Origin: Flavobacterium hydrophilum
GTDB lineage: Bacteria; Bacteroidota; Bacteroidia; Flavobacteriales; Flavobacteriaceae
Assembly: GCF_003202405.1 (NCBI RefSeq)
Contig: NZ_QJHL01000004.1
Span: 1 to 64,000, forward strand
Reading direction: 5' to 3'
DNA: 64,000 bases
Notes under the pieces: model-generated
What the model was told of the DNA's origin: nothing
Databases searched by the model: none
Seen by the model: only the letters and a program-made list of their open reading frames with translations
Translations under genes and position numbers: made by a program
Shown here: positions 8,640 through 16,802 of the stretch, in pieces
Layout of the letters: every line of letters starts with the position of its first letter
Position numbering within the stretch: position 1 is the first letter of the stretch

Positions 8640-9782
8640 CTAGTTTAAAAATTGTTCGTGTATTGTTACATTATCTTCTCCCACTTTAGGGGCTGCTTTC
8701 GTATTGGTTAAAATCTCTCCGTCTAATTGTATCGGGCTTCTGGTAGTAACCAATTTTTCTCCTGCAGAATTTTTTACCGTTTGTTTCAATTGCAATTCGT
8801 TTACAAAAGGCTGGCTGTCTAATTCCTGGTAATTAAGTACTTTTCCACACCAGATTCTTTCTTTTTGTAACACATCAATCCAATAATCTGCTGTTTGGGT
8901 ATTCAGTTTTTCGGTTAATAATTCCCTAATTTCATCTCTTTGAGAAAACCATTTGTGTTTATCAGTGTATTTTTGGAAATCGATTTCTAAAACACTTCCA
9001 ATAAAAAGCAAATCGCCCATTGCAAGAGAAATATATCCGTCTTTAGTTTGATAAACTCCGTAAGGAGCGCTTAGAAAAGCATGAGCACTTCCTTTTACAT
9101 CGCTTCTTTGTGGTTGTTGTCCTCCATCATTCAAGTAAGAAGTTATTGCTTCAAACTGCACATCCAAAACCGATTCCAGCAAGCTGACTTCAACTAAAAC
9201 ACCTTTTCCGGTTTTAGCTCTTTTAAGTAAAGCTGCTAAGATTCCCTGAACGAAATGGTTGCCGCACATCAAATCCGCTACAGCCAGACCAAAAGGAACT
9301 GGTCCCTGACTTTTCCTGCCGCTTAGCCAGCTTAATCCCGAAAGTGACTGCAAAAGCAAATCCTGTCCCGGTTTATTTGCCCAGGGACCTTTGTCTCCGT
9401 AACCTGTAATGGTTCCGTAAATTATTTTTGGATTAATATTTAAAGTTGTTTTAAAATCCAATCCGATTTTTTCCATCACACCCGGACGGAAATTATGGGT
9501 CATAATATCCGCTTTAGCGATTAGCTTTTTGACTAAAACCAAATCATCCGGATTTTTAAGATCGGCTGCAAAAGATTCTTTATTTCGGTTAATGGTATGA
9601 AATAACAAACTGCTGTCATCGATAAAAAGATCTTTGATGCTCAACTGGCGGCAAGCTTCACCTTTTACAGGACGCTCGATTTTTATAACCCTTGCTCCTA
9701 AATCAGCTAATTTCAATCCCGCAGAAGGTCCTGCCAAAAACTGGCAAAACTCCAATACAACTAATCCTTCTAATGGTCTCAT
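8640..9782 (-). CDS. Family III (CaiB/BaiF) CoA-transferase, copy 1
   Basis: This 380-residue paralogue of the neighbouring CoA-transferase keeps the same landmarks at nearly identical positions: FLAGPSAGLKLADLGARVI, THNFRPGVMEKIGLD, PGQDLLLQSLSGLSWLSG, and GLAVADLMCG with catalytic Asp170. The two copies are alike along their length but clearly diverged, which suggests an old tandem duplication and perhaps a heteromeric enzyme or two acceptor specificities. It follows the first solute-binding-like gene by 4 bases. Tandem CaiB-type genes occur elsewhere, for example in succinyl-CoA:malate and benzylsuccinate CoA-transferases, where two subunits form one enzyme. Confidence 0.92.
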   Translation of the reverse strand: MRPLEGLVVLEFCQFLAGPSAGLKLADLGARVIKIERPVKGEACRQLSIKDLFIDDSSLLFHTINRNKESFAADLKNPDDLVLVKKLIAKADIMTHNFRPGVMEKIGLDFKTTLNINPKIIYGTITGYGDKGPWANKPGQDLLLQSLSGLSWLSGRKSQGPVPFGLAVADLMCGNHFVQGILAALLKRAKTGKGVLVEVSLLESVLDVQFEAITSYLNDGGQQPQRSDVKGSAHAFLSAPYGVYQTKDGYISLAMGDLLFIGSVLEIDFQKYTDKHKWFSQRDEIRELLTEKLNTQTADYWIDVLQKERIWCGKVLNYQELDSQPFVNELQLKQTVKNSAGEKLVTTRSPIQLDGEILTNTKAAPKVGEDNVTIHEQFLN

Positions 9783-9786
9783 ACTG

Positions 9787-10926
9787 TTATAAGTTTAAAG
9801 ACTTTATGTATAGTCCATTCATTACTTCCAAAACAGATTCTTCATCACCGCCATTCATTAAATAATCACGAACCACATCACCTGCATGATCCTGAAAATA
9901 CATGTGTCCGGAATATCTCGGTCTTAAAAAAGCTCTTTCTAATGCTGGTAAAGTATTTTTGAAATAATCATGCGTTATACCATTGATTCTGTCATTTTTC
10001 CAGGCCTGCAAATGCCCCGGCTGTCCGCCATTATCAGCAAAAATATTCTGTTGTACCTGTGATGAACCTGTAAATTCAGCATATTTTATGGCTTCGGAAA
10101 TATGCTGGCTAAATGAAGAAACTGCCAAACCGGTTCCGCCTAAAGAGCTGATCATTGGTTTGTCATTCAATTTAACTAAGTCATAAAAGTGAAGCAGATT
10201 TTTGCTGTAACCAATTCTTGAATAATTAGAATAGCCATACGCAAAAGGGCAGTAAGCAATCTCATCCGAATTCACCATAGCTTCATATACCTGAATCGGA
10301 TTACGGTTAAAATTAGCCGAATCCATTAATTGAGCAAGTTCACGATGCATCTGTAAAGCTTTTTTTCCTGTTTCCACAGAAATTACTTTTTCCTGTGATT
10401 GAAAAGGGTCTTCGCCTAAACTACAGCAAAAAGAGTAAAATGTCATTAAGGAATCTACCGGAATTCCTGCAAAGGCAACTAATCTTTTTTTCGCTAAAGC
10501 CAATAAATCATCATAGGTCTGTGGGACTTTTAATCCTTGTTTTTCTAAAATATCCAATCGGGCAGCTGCTACCGGAGTTGCCGCATCAATTGGCAAAGCC
10601 CATAATTTATTGTGAAAGACATAACTTCCGTAAGATTTACCAACGGTATTGATTTCCTGATCTTTTATATATTCTGAAGGAAGATGATCTGATAAAGGTA
10701 GAATGGTTTTTGTATCGGCACCAAAACCTGTCCATGGATGATCAATAACCAATAAATCAAATCTTTTGGCTAAATCTTCTATGGAAGCATCTGCAAATTC
10801 CTGTAAGCTTCTTTTCTCCCAGCTAATTTCAATGTCCGGGTTTAATTCTGTAAAACGTTGAGCTGTGGCAACCATTGGTAATAAACCCCTAGTATGATTC
10901 CACGTAATCCCTTTTAGTTTTTTCAT
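9787..10926 (-). CDS. Signal-less ABC-type solute-binding-like protein (first in operon)
   Basis: This 379-residue protein begins MKKLKGITWNHTRGLLPMVA with no export signal. Its core, DLLVIDHPWTGFG, LPIDAATPVAAARLDILEKQ, TYDDLLALAKK and GGTGLAVSSFSQH, matches the two-lobed sugar-binding-protein fold of ABC importers. No transporter partner is encoded nearby. As the promoter-proximal gene of the CoA-transferase operon it is probably made in quantity with the enzymes. Its start lies only a few bases after the predicted transcription start on the minus strand, so the transcript would have a very short leader. Function unknown; a cytosolic ligand-binding or catalytic role is inferred from context. 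Confidence 0.78.
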   Translation of the reverse strand: MKKLKGITWNHTRGLLPMVATAQRFTELNPDIEISWEKRSLQEFADASIEDLAKRFDLLVIDHPWTGFGADTKTILPLSDHLPSEYIKDQEINTVGKSYGSYVFHNKLWALPIDAATPVAAARLDILEKQGLKVPQTYDDLLALAKKRLVAFAGIPVDSLMTFYSFCCSLGEDPFQSQEKVISVETGKKALQMHRELAQLMDSANFNRNPIQVYEAMVNSDEIAYCPFAYGYSNYSRIGYSKNLLHFYDLVKLNDKPMISSLGGTGLAVSSFSQHISEAIKYAEFTGSSQVQQNIFADNGGQPGHLQAWKNDRINGITHDYFKNTLPALERAFLRPRYSGHMYFQDHAGDVVRDYLMNGGDEESVLEVMNGLYIKSLNL

Positions 10927-10938
10927 TTTGATAGTCTG

Positions 10939-10969
10939 ATTTAATAAATGTGATTTTCACATTTACAAA
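10939..10969 (-). promoter_or_regulatory. Promoter with palindromic operator for the CoA-transferase operon
   Basis: The perfect palindrome AAATGTGA-TTT-TCACATTT occupies 10946-10964. On the minus strand a TTTG box (10966-10969) lies 19 bases from TATTAAAT (10939-10946), a partial match to the Bacteroidota -7 box TAnnTTTG. The palindrome fills the spacer, as expected for a repressor site. The same 26-base module recurs in inverted orientation at 11141-11166. Confidence 0.65.
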
Positions 10970-11142
10970 TATAGAAATTAGATTCAAATGCCATGATTAT
11001 ATATTTGTTTTTTGGCATTTCGGGCAATGCTTTTTTATATTTTATACAAATTACAGCTAAAATGTGATATTGCTTTTGATTATATCTGTTTTTGGGTATT
11101 GATTTTTAAAATATGTCGTTGTTATTAATATTAAGTTTTATA

Positions 11143-11173
11143 TTTGTAAATGTAAAAATCACATTTATTTTTG
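11143..11173 (+). promoter_or_regulatory. Bacteroidota-type promoter with operator for the GH105 operon
   Basis: TTTG (11143-11146), a 19-base spacer and TATTTTTG (11166-11173) match the -33/-7 consensus exactly. The spacer holds AAATGTAAAAATCACATTT (11148-11166), which differs by one base from the reverse complement of the operator at 10946-10964. The start codon follows 40 bases downstream of the -7 box. Confidence 0.75.
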
Positions 11174-11212
11174 CGTTAAATTACATAAAATACAATTTTT
11201 AAAATAGCAATT

Positions 11213-12400
11213 ATGCTTAAAACTTCTTTTTTTTCCAAAATGATTGTGTTACTGATTTTTGTAACAACAATTTCAAAAGCTCAAAATACAATTTCAACTA
11301 AGCTGAAATGGTCAGAAAGAATGGCATTAACGTTAATGCAGCGTCACCCTCAATCGTATATGCTTGATGATGCTCCTGTAGCACATATCAGTTATGTTCA
11401 TGGTTTGGTTACTTATGCTTTTCAGGAATTAGGCAAGAAAAAAAATGATGAAAAATACGCGGCTTACGCCAAACAATATGCTGATGAATTGATAGATGCC
11501 GATGGAAATATTAAGACTTATAAGTATGAGTCCTTTAATATTGATAACATACCTACAGGACGAATTTTGTTCGACATTTATGAGCAAACTAAAGACAAAA
11601 GATATTTAGTTGCGATGCAGACTTTGCGTAAACAATTAGAAGAACAGCCTCGTACCCCAAGTGGTGGTTTTTGGCACAAAAAAATATATCCCAACCAAAT
11701 GTGGCTGGATGGCTTGTATATGGGAGAACCATTTTATGCAGAATATACCGTTACGTTCGAAAATGGAGCTAAGTTAGATGATGTTGCTCATGAATTTGAA
11801 TTGATTCAGCAAAAGGCAACAGATGCAAAAACAGGGTTGTTGTACCATGCCTGGGATGAGAGCAAAGAAATGGCATGGGCAAACAAAGAAACCGGAGTTT
11901 CGCCTAACTTTTGGTCGCGATCAATGGGCTGGTATGTGATGGGATTGGTTGATGTACTGGATTATTTTCCTAAAGATCATCCAAAAAGAAAAGAACTGAT
12001 TTTGTATTTAAACAATATTTCGAATGCCTTAGTGAAATTTCAGGATAAGTCAGGATTGTGGTATCAGGTTACTGATATGGGAACCCGTGAAGGTAATTAT
12101 TTAGAAACTTCGGGTACGGCTATGTTTGCATATGCTTTTGCAAAGGGAGCTAAAAAAGGATATCTGCCTAAAAAATTCAAAATAATTGCTGAAAAAGCCT
12201 TTGATGGTATGACTTCAAAATTTGTTAAAGTATATCCAAACGGGGAAATTGAAATTACGAATGCCTGCGCAGTAGCAGGTTTAGGAGGGAAGCCTTATCG
12301 TGATGGCTCTTACGAATATTATATTAATGAAAGAAGGAAAGATAATGACCCTAAAGTAACCGGACCCTTTATTCTGGCGGCTTTAGAATTAAACCGATAA
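11213..12400 (+). CDS. GH105 unsaturated rhamnogalacturonyl/galacturonyl hydrolase
   Basis: This 395-residue (alpha/alpha)6-barrel enzyme removes the 4,5-unsaturated galacturonyl residue left at the non-reducing end by pectin or rhamnogalacturonan lyases. Family landmarks are KWSERMALTLMQRHP, the catalytic-acid segment QMWLDGLYMGEPF with Asp166 (equivalent to Asp143 of YteR), SPNFWSRSMGWYVMGLVDVL, and the C-terminal GPFILAALEL. A signal peptide (to about SKAQ, residue 24) suggests the periplasm. It is the first gene of the plus-strand catabolic operon, 18 bases before the first SDR, under the operator-bearing divergent promoter, so oligosaccharide cleavage and monosaccharide catabolism are co-regulated. 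Confidence 0.93.
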   Translation: MLKTSFFSKMIVLLIFVTTISKAQNTISTKLKWSERMALTLMQRHPQSYMLDDAPVAHISYVHGLVTYAFQELGKKKNDEKYAAYAKQYADELIDADGNIKTYKYESFNIDNIPTGRILFDIYEQTKDKRYLVAMQTLRKQLEEQPRTPSGGFWHKKIYPNQMWLDGLYMGEPFYAEYTVTFENGAKLDDVAHEFELIQQKATDAKTGLLYHAWDESKEMAWANKETGVSPNFWSRSMGWYVMGLVDVLDYFPKDHPKRKELILYLNNISNALVKFQDKSGLWYQVTDMGTREGNYLETSGTAMFAYAFAKGAKKGYLPKKFKIIAEKAFDGMTSKFVKVYPNGEIEITNACAVAGLGGKPYRDGSYEYYINERRKDNDPKVTGPFILAALELNR

Positions 12401-12418
12401 TTAAAAAATTAAATATAT

Positions 12419-13183
12419 ATGTTTTCATTACAAAATAAAAAAGCAGTCATAACGGGTGGAGGAAGCGGAATAGGTAGAGCAATCGCTACTTTATTTGCAA
12501 AACAGGGAGCAGAAATTCACATTATTGACTTAACAACAGAAAGTGCTCAGGATGCGGTTGCTGATATACAGCAATTGGGAGGAAAAGTATTTTCATATGC
12601 CTGCAATGTAGTAGATCAAAAAGAGGTTGTTGCTACATTTGAAAAAATTGGAAATATCCATATTTTGATTAATAATGCCGGTATTGCCCATGTGGGGAAA
12701 GTAGGCACAACTTTGGAAATCGATTTCCAAAGGGTGATGGATGTAAATGTAAAAGGAGTTTACAATTGTTTATATGCCGCAATTCCACAATTTCAATTGT
12801 CAAAAGGAGGTGTGATTTTGAACATGGCTTCTATTGCATCATGGGTTGGAATTCAGGATCGTTTTGCTTATTCAACTGCTAAAGGTGCTGTAATGGCTAT
12901 GACATTATCAGTTGCAAGAGATTATATTGATGAAGGGATTCGATGCAATTCGATTTCGCCTGCCAGAGTGCATACTCCTTTTGTAGATGGATTTATCAAT
13001 AAAAACTATCCGGGTAAAGAAGCTGAAATTTTTGAAAAGTTGTCTAAGTCACAACCAATCGGGCGTATGGGACAACCGGACGAAATTGCTGCTTTAGCCC
13101 TTTACTTATGCAGTGATGAAGCAGGATTTATTACGGGAAGTGACTATCCTATCGATGGAGGATTTATAAAATTAAATAACTAA
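12419..13183 (+). CDS. SDR dehydrogenase, probable 2-keto-3-deoxy-L-fuconate/rhamnonate 4-dehydrogenase
   Basis: The classical 254-residue SDR shows the GGGSGIGRA nucleotide loop, Asp37 after beta-2 (NAD preference), NNAG, Ser138 and the YSTAK catalytic Tyr151/Lys155, and ends with the GSDYPIDGGF segment. The start is supported by MFSLQNKKAVITGG. The neighbouring FAH hydrolase and lactonase suggest it oxidises 2-keto-3-deoxy-L-fuconate or -rhamnonate to the 2,4-diketo acid. That substrate is inferred from the operon. The gene contains a 22-bp perfect palindrome at 12711-12732. Confidence 0.82.
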   Translation: MFSLQNKKAVITGGGSGIGRAIATLFAKQGAEIHIIDLTTESAQDAVADIQQLGGKVFSYACNVVDQKEVVATFEKIGNIHILINNAGIAHVGKVGTTLEIDFQRVMDVNVKGVYNCLYAAIPQFQLSKGGVILNMASIASWVGIQDRFAYSTAKGAVMAMTLSVARDYIDEGIRCNSISPARVHTPFVDGFINKNYPGKEAEIFEKLSKSQPIGRMGQPDEIAALALYLCSDEAGFITGSDYPIDGGFIKLNN

Positions 13184-13200
13184 TTAAAAATATATAAGAA

Positions 13201-14055
13201 ATGAAATTAATACGTTTTGGAGCTGCCGGACAAGAAAAACCGGGTGTTATTATTGGAGAAAAAAGATATGATGTTTCTTCAATTGTTTCGGATTTTAACG
13301 AAGCTTTTTTCGAAGACAATGGTTTGGAAAAATTAAAAAAAGCTTTAGAAAGTAATCCGGCATTACCGGAAGTAGGAACAGATGTACGTTTAGGTTCTCC
13401 GGTTGCGAGACCTTCAAAAATAATCTGTATCGGTCTGAATTATGTAGATCATTGTCATGAAACAGGAGCTCCGATTCCAACAGAGCCAATTATCTTTTTC
13501 AAATCAACCACTTCTTTATGCGGTCCGAATGATGATTTGGTGATCCCAAAAAACAGTGAAAAAACTGACTGGGAAATCGAGCTGGCATTTGTGGTTGGCA
13601 AAAAAGCAAGTTATGTAGAAGAAGCAGATGCTTTAGATTACGTAGCAGGATATGCTTTGTTGAATGATTACAGCGAAAGAGCTTTCCAAATCGAAATGGG
13701 CGGACAATGGGCAAAAGGAAAAGGTTGTGATACTTTCGCACCTCTTGGACCGTTTTTGGCTACGCAGGATGAAATTGCCGATGTGAATAATTTACCAATG
13801 TGGCTGACAGTTAACGGAAAGAAATTCCAAAACAGTAATACTTCTAATCTGGTTTTCAAAATTCCATTTTTAGTGCATTACCTAAGTCAGTTTATGACCT
13901 TGCTTCCTGGCGATATCATTAGTACAGGAACGCCTCCGGGAGTTGGATTAGGAATTAAGCCGGATCCAATCTATATCAAACCGGGCGACGTTATCGAATT
14001 GGGTATGGACGGTTTGGGTTCAAGTAGACAAGTAGCTAAAGCTTATTCTAAATAA
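13201..14055 (+). CDS. FAH-family hydrolase, probable 2,4-diketo-3-deoxy-L-fuconate/rhamnonate hydrolase
   Basis: This 284-residue protein is of the fumarylacetoacetate hydrolase family. It starts MKLIRFG, as family members of this branch commonly do. It has the IICIGLNYVDHCHE entry to the core, the metal-binding DWEIELAFVVGK, the GKGCDTFAPLGP loop and GDIISTGTPPGVG near the C terminus. In the diketo-hydrolase route such an enzyme splits 2,4-diketo-3-deoxy-L-fuconate or -rhamnonate to pyruvate and L-lactate. It lies 17 bases after the SDR and one base before the zinc dehydrogenase, so it is firmly in the operon. The exact substrate (fuconate versus rhamnonate series) cannot be decided from sequence. 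Confidence 0.85.
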   Translation: MKLIRFGAAGQEKPGVIIGEKRYDVSSIVSDFNEAFFEDNGLEKLKKALESNPALPEVGTDVRLGSPVARPSKIICIGLNYVDHCHETGAPIPTEPIIFFKSTTSLCGPNDDLVIPKNSEKTDWEIELAFVVGKKASYVEEADALDYVAGYALLNDYSERAFQIEMGGQWAKGKGCDTFAPLGPFLATQDEIADVNNLPMWLTVNGKKFQNSNTSNLVFKIPFLVHYLSQFMTLLPGDIISTGTPPGVGLGIKPDPIYIKPGDVIELGMDGLGSSRQVAKAYSK

Positions 14056-14056
14056 A

Positions 14057-15070
14057 ATGAAATATATTGTTTGCGAAAAACCGCAGGAGTTTCTAATCAA
14101 AGAAAAACCAATGCCGGAACCAAAAGAGGGAGAAGTACTTTTGAAAATTAGAAGAATAGGAGTTTGCGGAACCGATATTCATGCTTTTGGAGGAACACAG
14201 CCTTATTTTGAATACCCCAGAATTTTAGGTCACGAACTGGCTGCCGAATATATTAAAGGAAATGCAAAAGGTTTTGAGCCTGGCGATAAAGTAACTTTTA
14301 TTCCTTATTTCAGCTGCGGAACATGTGTGGCCTGTCGAAATGGTCTGACTAATTGTTGTGCCAATATCAAAGTCTTCGGCGTGCATATTGACGGCGGAAT
14401 GGCCGAGTATGTTACGATTCCGGAACAGTATTTATTGCACGGACAAGGTTTGGATTATGACGAACTGGCTTTGGTTGAACCATTAGCAATTGCAGCACAC
14501 GGAGTAAGAAGAGCCGCTGTAAAAGCAACCGACACTGTTTTAGTAATGGGTGCAGGACCTATTGGATTAGGATTGATTCAGTTTGCTAAAATTGCCGGTG
14601 CCAAAGTGATTGTGATGGATATCAACGAATATCGTCTTAACTTTTGTAAAGAAGCACTTCAGGCAGATGAAACCATCAATCCGCTGAATGATGATGTGGC
14701 TGCAAAATTAGCAGAACTTACCAACGGCGATATGGCGAATGTAGTCATTGACGCTACCGGAAATCAAAAAGTGATGAACAGTGCTTTTAATTATATTTCG
14801 CATGGCGGAAGATTCGTATTGGTGGGACTTCAAAAAGGAGAATTGAGTTTCAGTCATCCTGATTTTCATAAAAGGGAATCTACTTTGATGAGCAGCAGAA
14901 ATGCGACTATCGAAGATTTTGAATATGTAATGAAATGTCTGAAAGAAGGTAAAATCGATCCGAAAAAATACATTACACACAGAGCTGGTTTTGAGGATAT
15001 GATCAGTGAATTTGGAAAATGGATTGATCCGAAAAACAATACTATCAAAGCAATTATAGAATTAAATTAA
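14057..15070 (+). CDS. Zinc-dependent alcohol dehydrogenase (MDR family)
   Basis: This 337-residue medium-chain dehydrogenase has the catalytic zinc ligands Cys37 (GVCGTD) and His59-Glu60 (GHE). It also has a structural zinc set around CGTCVACRNGLTNC (Cys87, Cys90, Cys93 and Cys100/101) and a Rossmann loop GAGPIGLGL near residue 160. It resembles sorbitol, threonine and galactitol dehydrogenase relatives acting on polyols or sugar acids. A one-base gap to the FAH gene indicates translational coupling. In the local pathway it could oxidise lactaldehyde, a deoxy-keto acid or the sugar itself. The presence of two SDRs in addition makes its step ambiguous. Confidence 0.85.
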   Translation: MKYIVCEKPQEFLIKEKPMPEPKEGEVLLKIRRIGVCGTDIHAFGGTQPYFEYPRILGHELAAEYIKGNAKGFEPGDKVTFIPYFSCGTCVACRNGLTNCCANIKVFGVHIDGGMAEYVTIPEQYLLHGQGLDYDELALVEPLAIAAHGVRRAAVKATDTVLVMGAGPIGLGLIQFAKIAGAKVIVMDINEYRLNFCKEALQADETINPLNDDVAAKLAELTNGDMANVVIDATGNQKVMNSAFNYISHGGRFVLVGLQKGELSFSHPDFHKRESTLMSSRNATIEDFEYVMKCLKEGKIDPKKYITHRAGFEDMISEFGKWIDPKNNTIKAIIELN

Positions 15071-15089
15071 TTCTGAAAAATATAATATT

Positions 15090-15887
15090 ATGGATTTACA
15101 TTTAAAAGGTAAAATTGTAGTCGTATCAGGATCGGCAGGAAAAGAAGGAAGTATTGGTGAGACCATCATCAATCGATTAGCTGATGAAGGTGCTATTCCG
15201 GTTTTGGTTGACAGAAACAGCAGAGGTTTTGGTTATGCGGAAGCTTTTCAGAAAAAAGGAATCGATTCTTTGTTTGTACAAACGGATGTGACCAATCCTG
15301 ATGAAATGCAAAATGCAGTCAACAAAATTGTTGAAAAATACGGCAGGATAGATGTCGTGATTAATAATGTAGGGGTAAATGACGGTGCCGGTTTAGATGC
15401 TACTTACGAAGAGTTTATGGATTCATTAAAGCTTAATGTGGTAAGTTACTTTTTGCTCGTGAAATTTGCACTTCCATACCTAAAAGAATCAAAAGGTAAT
15501 ATTTTGAATATTGGTTCAAAAGTAGCTTTGACAGGGCAAGGTGGGACTTCAGGATATGCGGCTGCAAAAGGCGGTGTTCTTGGACTTACGAGAGAATGGG
15601 CTGTAGATTTGATTCAGTACGGAATCCGTTCTAATGCCATTATTATTGCTGAATGCTATACACCTGCATACGAAGACTGGATCAAAACAGTGCCGGATGG
15701 TGAAGCAGTTTTGAAAAAAATAAATAAAAGTATTCCGTTTGAGTCCAGAATGACTACAACAGAAGAAATTGCAGATACGGCGCTTTTTATTATTTCAGAT
15801 CGTTCTTCTCATACTACGGGACAATTTGTTTTCGTAGAAGGAGGTTATGTGCATTTGGACCGTGCCTTAATCAGTGATGTAAATTAA
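15090..15887 (+). CDS. SDR dehydrogenase, probable L-fucose/L-rhamnose dehydrogenase
   Basis: This 265-residue SDR has an extended glycine-rich loop (SGSAGKEGSIGE), Asp41 at the end of beta-2, the NNVG motif in place of NNAG, Ser143 and Tyr156-x3-Lys160, and a C-terminal GQFVFVEGGYVHLDRA. It differs from the first SDR in the operon, so the two probably carry out different oxidations. A natural fit is oxidation of the free deoxysugar to its 1,5-lactone, the step before the adjacent lactonase (6-base gap). That assignment rests on operon context. Cytoplasmic. Confidence 0.78.
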   Translation: MDLHLKGKIVVVSGSAGKEGSIGETIINRLADEGAIPVLVDRNSRGFGYAEAFQKKGIDSLFVQTDVTNPDEMQNAVNKIVEKYGRIDVVINNVGVNDGAGLDATYEEFMDSLKLNVVSYFLLVKFALPYLKESKGNILNIGSKVALTGQGGTSGYAAAKGGVLGLTREWAVDLIQYGIRSNAIIIAECYTPAYEDWIKTVPDGEAVLKKINKSIPFESRMTTTEEIADTALFIISDRSSHTTGQFVFVEGGYVHLDRALISDVN

Positions 15888-15893
15888 TTAGGT

Positions 15894-16727
15894 ATGAACC
15901 GAGTTGATTCCCATCAGCATTTTTGGATATTTGATCCGGTTAGAGATAGCTGGATTGATGATTCGATGCAAAAGATTCAAAGGGATTTTTTACCCCAAGA
16001 TTTGTCGCCATTGCTTTCAGAAAATCAATTTTCGGGATGCGTAGCGGTTCAGGCAAGTCAGTCTGAAGAAGAAACTAATTTTTTACTAGATCTCGCTTCA
16101 AAAAATGATTTCATAAAAGGAGTTGTGGGCTGGGTTGATTTAAGAGCTGAAAATATTTCAGAGCGATTGAGTCATTTTTCTCAATTTGAAAAATTAAAAG
16201 GGTTCCGACATGTTGTGCAGGGAGAACCGGATGATTTTATGTTTGGGGCGGCATTTCGTAAGGGAATTGCAGCTTTGAAGGAATTCAATTTTACGTATGA
16301 TATTTTGATTTTTCATCGTCAGCTGCCGGCTGCAATTGATTTGGTGAAATCTTTCTCTGATCAGGCTTTTGTGATCGACCATATTGCAAAACCGGATATA
16401 AAATCGGGTGAGATTGCGTCCTGGAAAGAAGGAATTAAGGAGATTGCAAAATTCGAAAATGTAAAATGCAAAATTTCCGGAATGGTGACGGAAGCCGATT
16501 GGAACAATTGGAAACCATCCGATTTAAAACCGTATCTGGATGTGATTTTTGAAAACTTCTCTGCAGATAAATTAATGTTCGGATCCGACTGGCCGGTTTG
16601 CAATGTAGCTTCAGATTATAAGCAACTGGTAAAAACATTAGAAGATTATATGTCTCAGCTTTCAATAGAGGATCAGAATAAAATCTGGTCTGAAAATGCG
16701 AAATCATTTTATAAGTTTAATGACTAA
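15894..16727 (+). CDS. Amidohydrolase-family lactonase (L-fuconolactonase-like)
   Basis: This 277-residue TIM-barrel amidohydrolase begins with the metal-binding DSHQHFW (His7 and His9), contains KGFRHVVQGEPDDF and FVIDHIAKPDI, and ends with the conserved MFGSDWPVC aspartate. These features group it with L-fucono-1,5-lactonase, L-rhamnono-lactonase and 2-pyrone-4,6-dicarboxylate hydrolase. In this operon it would open the sugar lactone made by the SDR. It is the last gene of the operon and is followed by a symmetric terminator shared with the PL10 gene on the other strand. Confidence 0.88.
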   Translation: MNRVDSHQHFWIFDPVRDSWIDDSMQKIQRDFLPQDLSPLLSENQFSGCVAVQASQSEEETNFLLDLASKNDFIKGVVGWVDLRAENISERLSHFSQFEKLKGFRHVVQGEPDDFMFGAAFRKGIAALKEFNFTYDILIFHRQLPAAIDLVKSFSDQAFVIDHIAKPDIKSGEIASWKEGIKEIAKFENVKCKISGMVTEADWNNWKPSDLKPYLDVIFENFSADKLMFGSDWPVCNVASDYKQLVKTLEDYMSQLSIEDQNKIWSENAKSFYKFND

Positions 16728-16743
16728 AATGATAATTTCAGTT

Positions 16744-16786
16744 AATAAAAAAAGCGTGAATTTCTACAATTCACGCTTTTTTATTT
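16744..16786. terminator. Bidirectional terminator
   Basis: The stem AAAAAAAGCGTGAATT / AATTCACGCTTTTTT with a 5-base loop has A- and T-runs on either side. It ends the catabolic operon on the plus strand and the GH28-PL10 operon on the minus strand. Confidence 0.88.
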
Positions 16787-16802
16787 TCAGTTTGGACTTT
16801 TA

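Noticed and set aside
8975..8986. GAAATCGATTTC palindrome in the CoA-transferase gene as an operator
   Set aside because: It lies deep in coding sequence and reads as an ordinary codon run; a similar copy at 30713 overlaps the GH78 start codons. A regulatory role is not supported by position.
6273..10926. Complete ABC sugar importer
   Set aside because: Only binding-protein-like genes are present; there is no permease or ATPase in the window and neither protein has a signal peptide.
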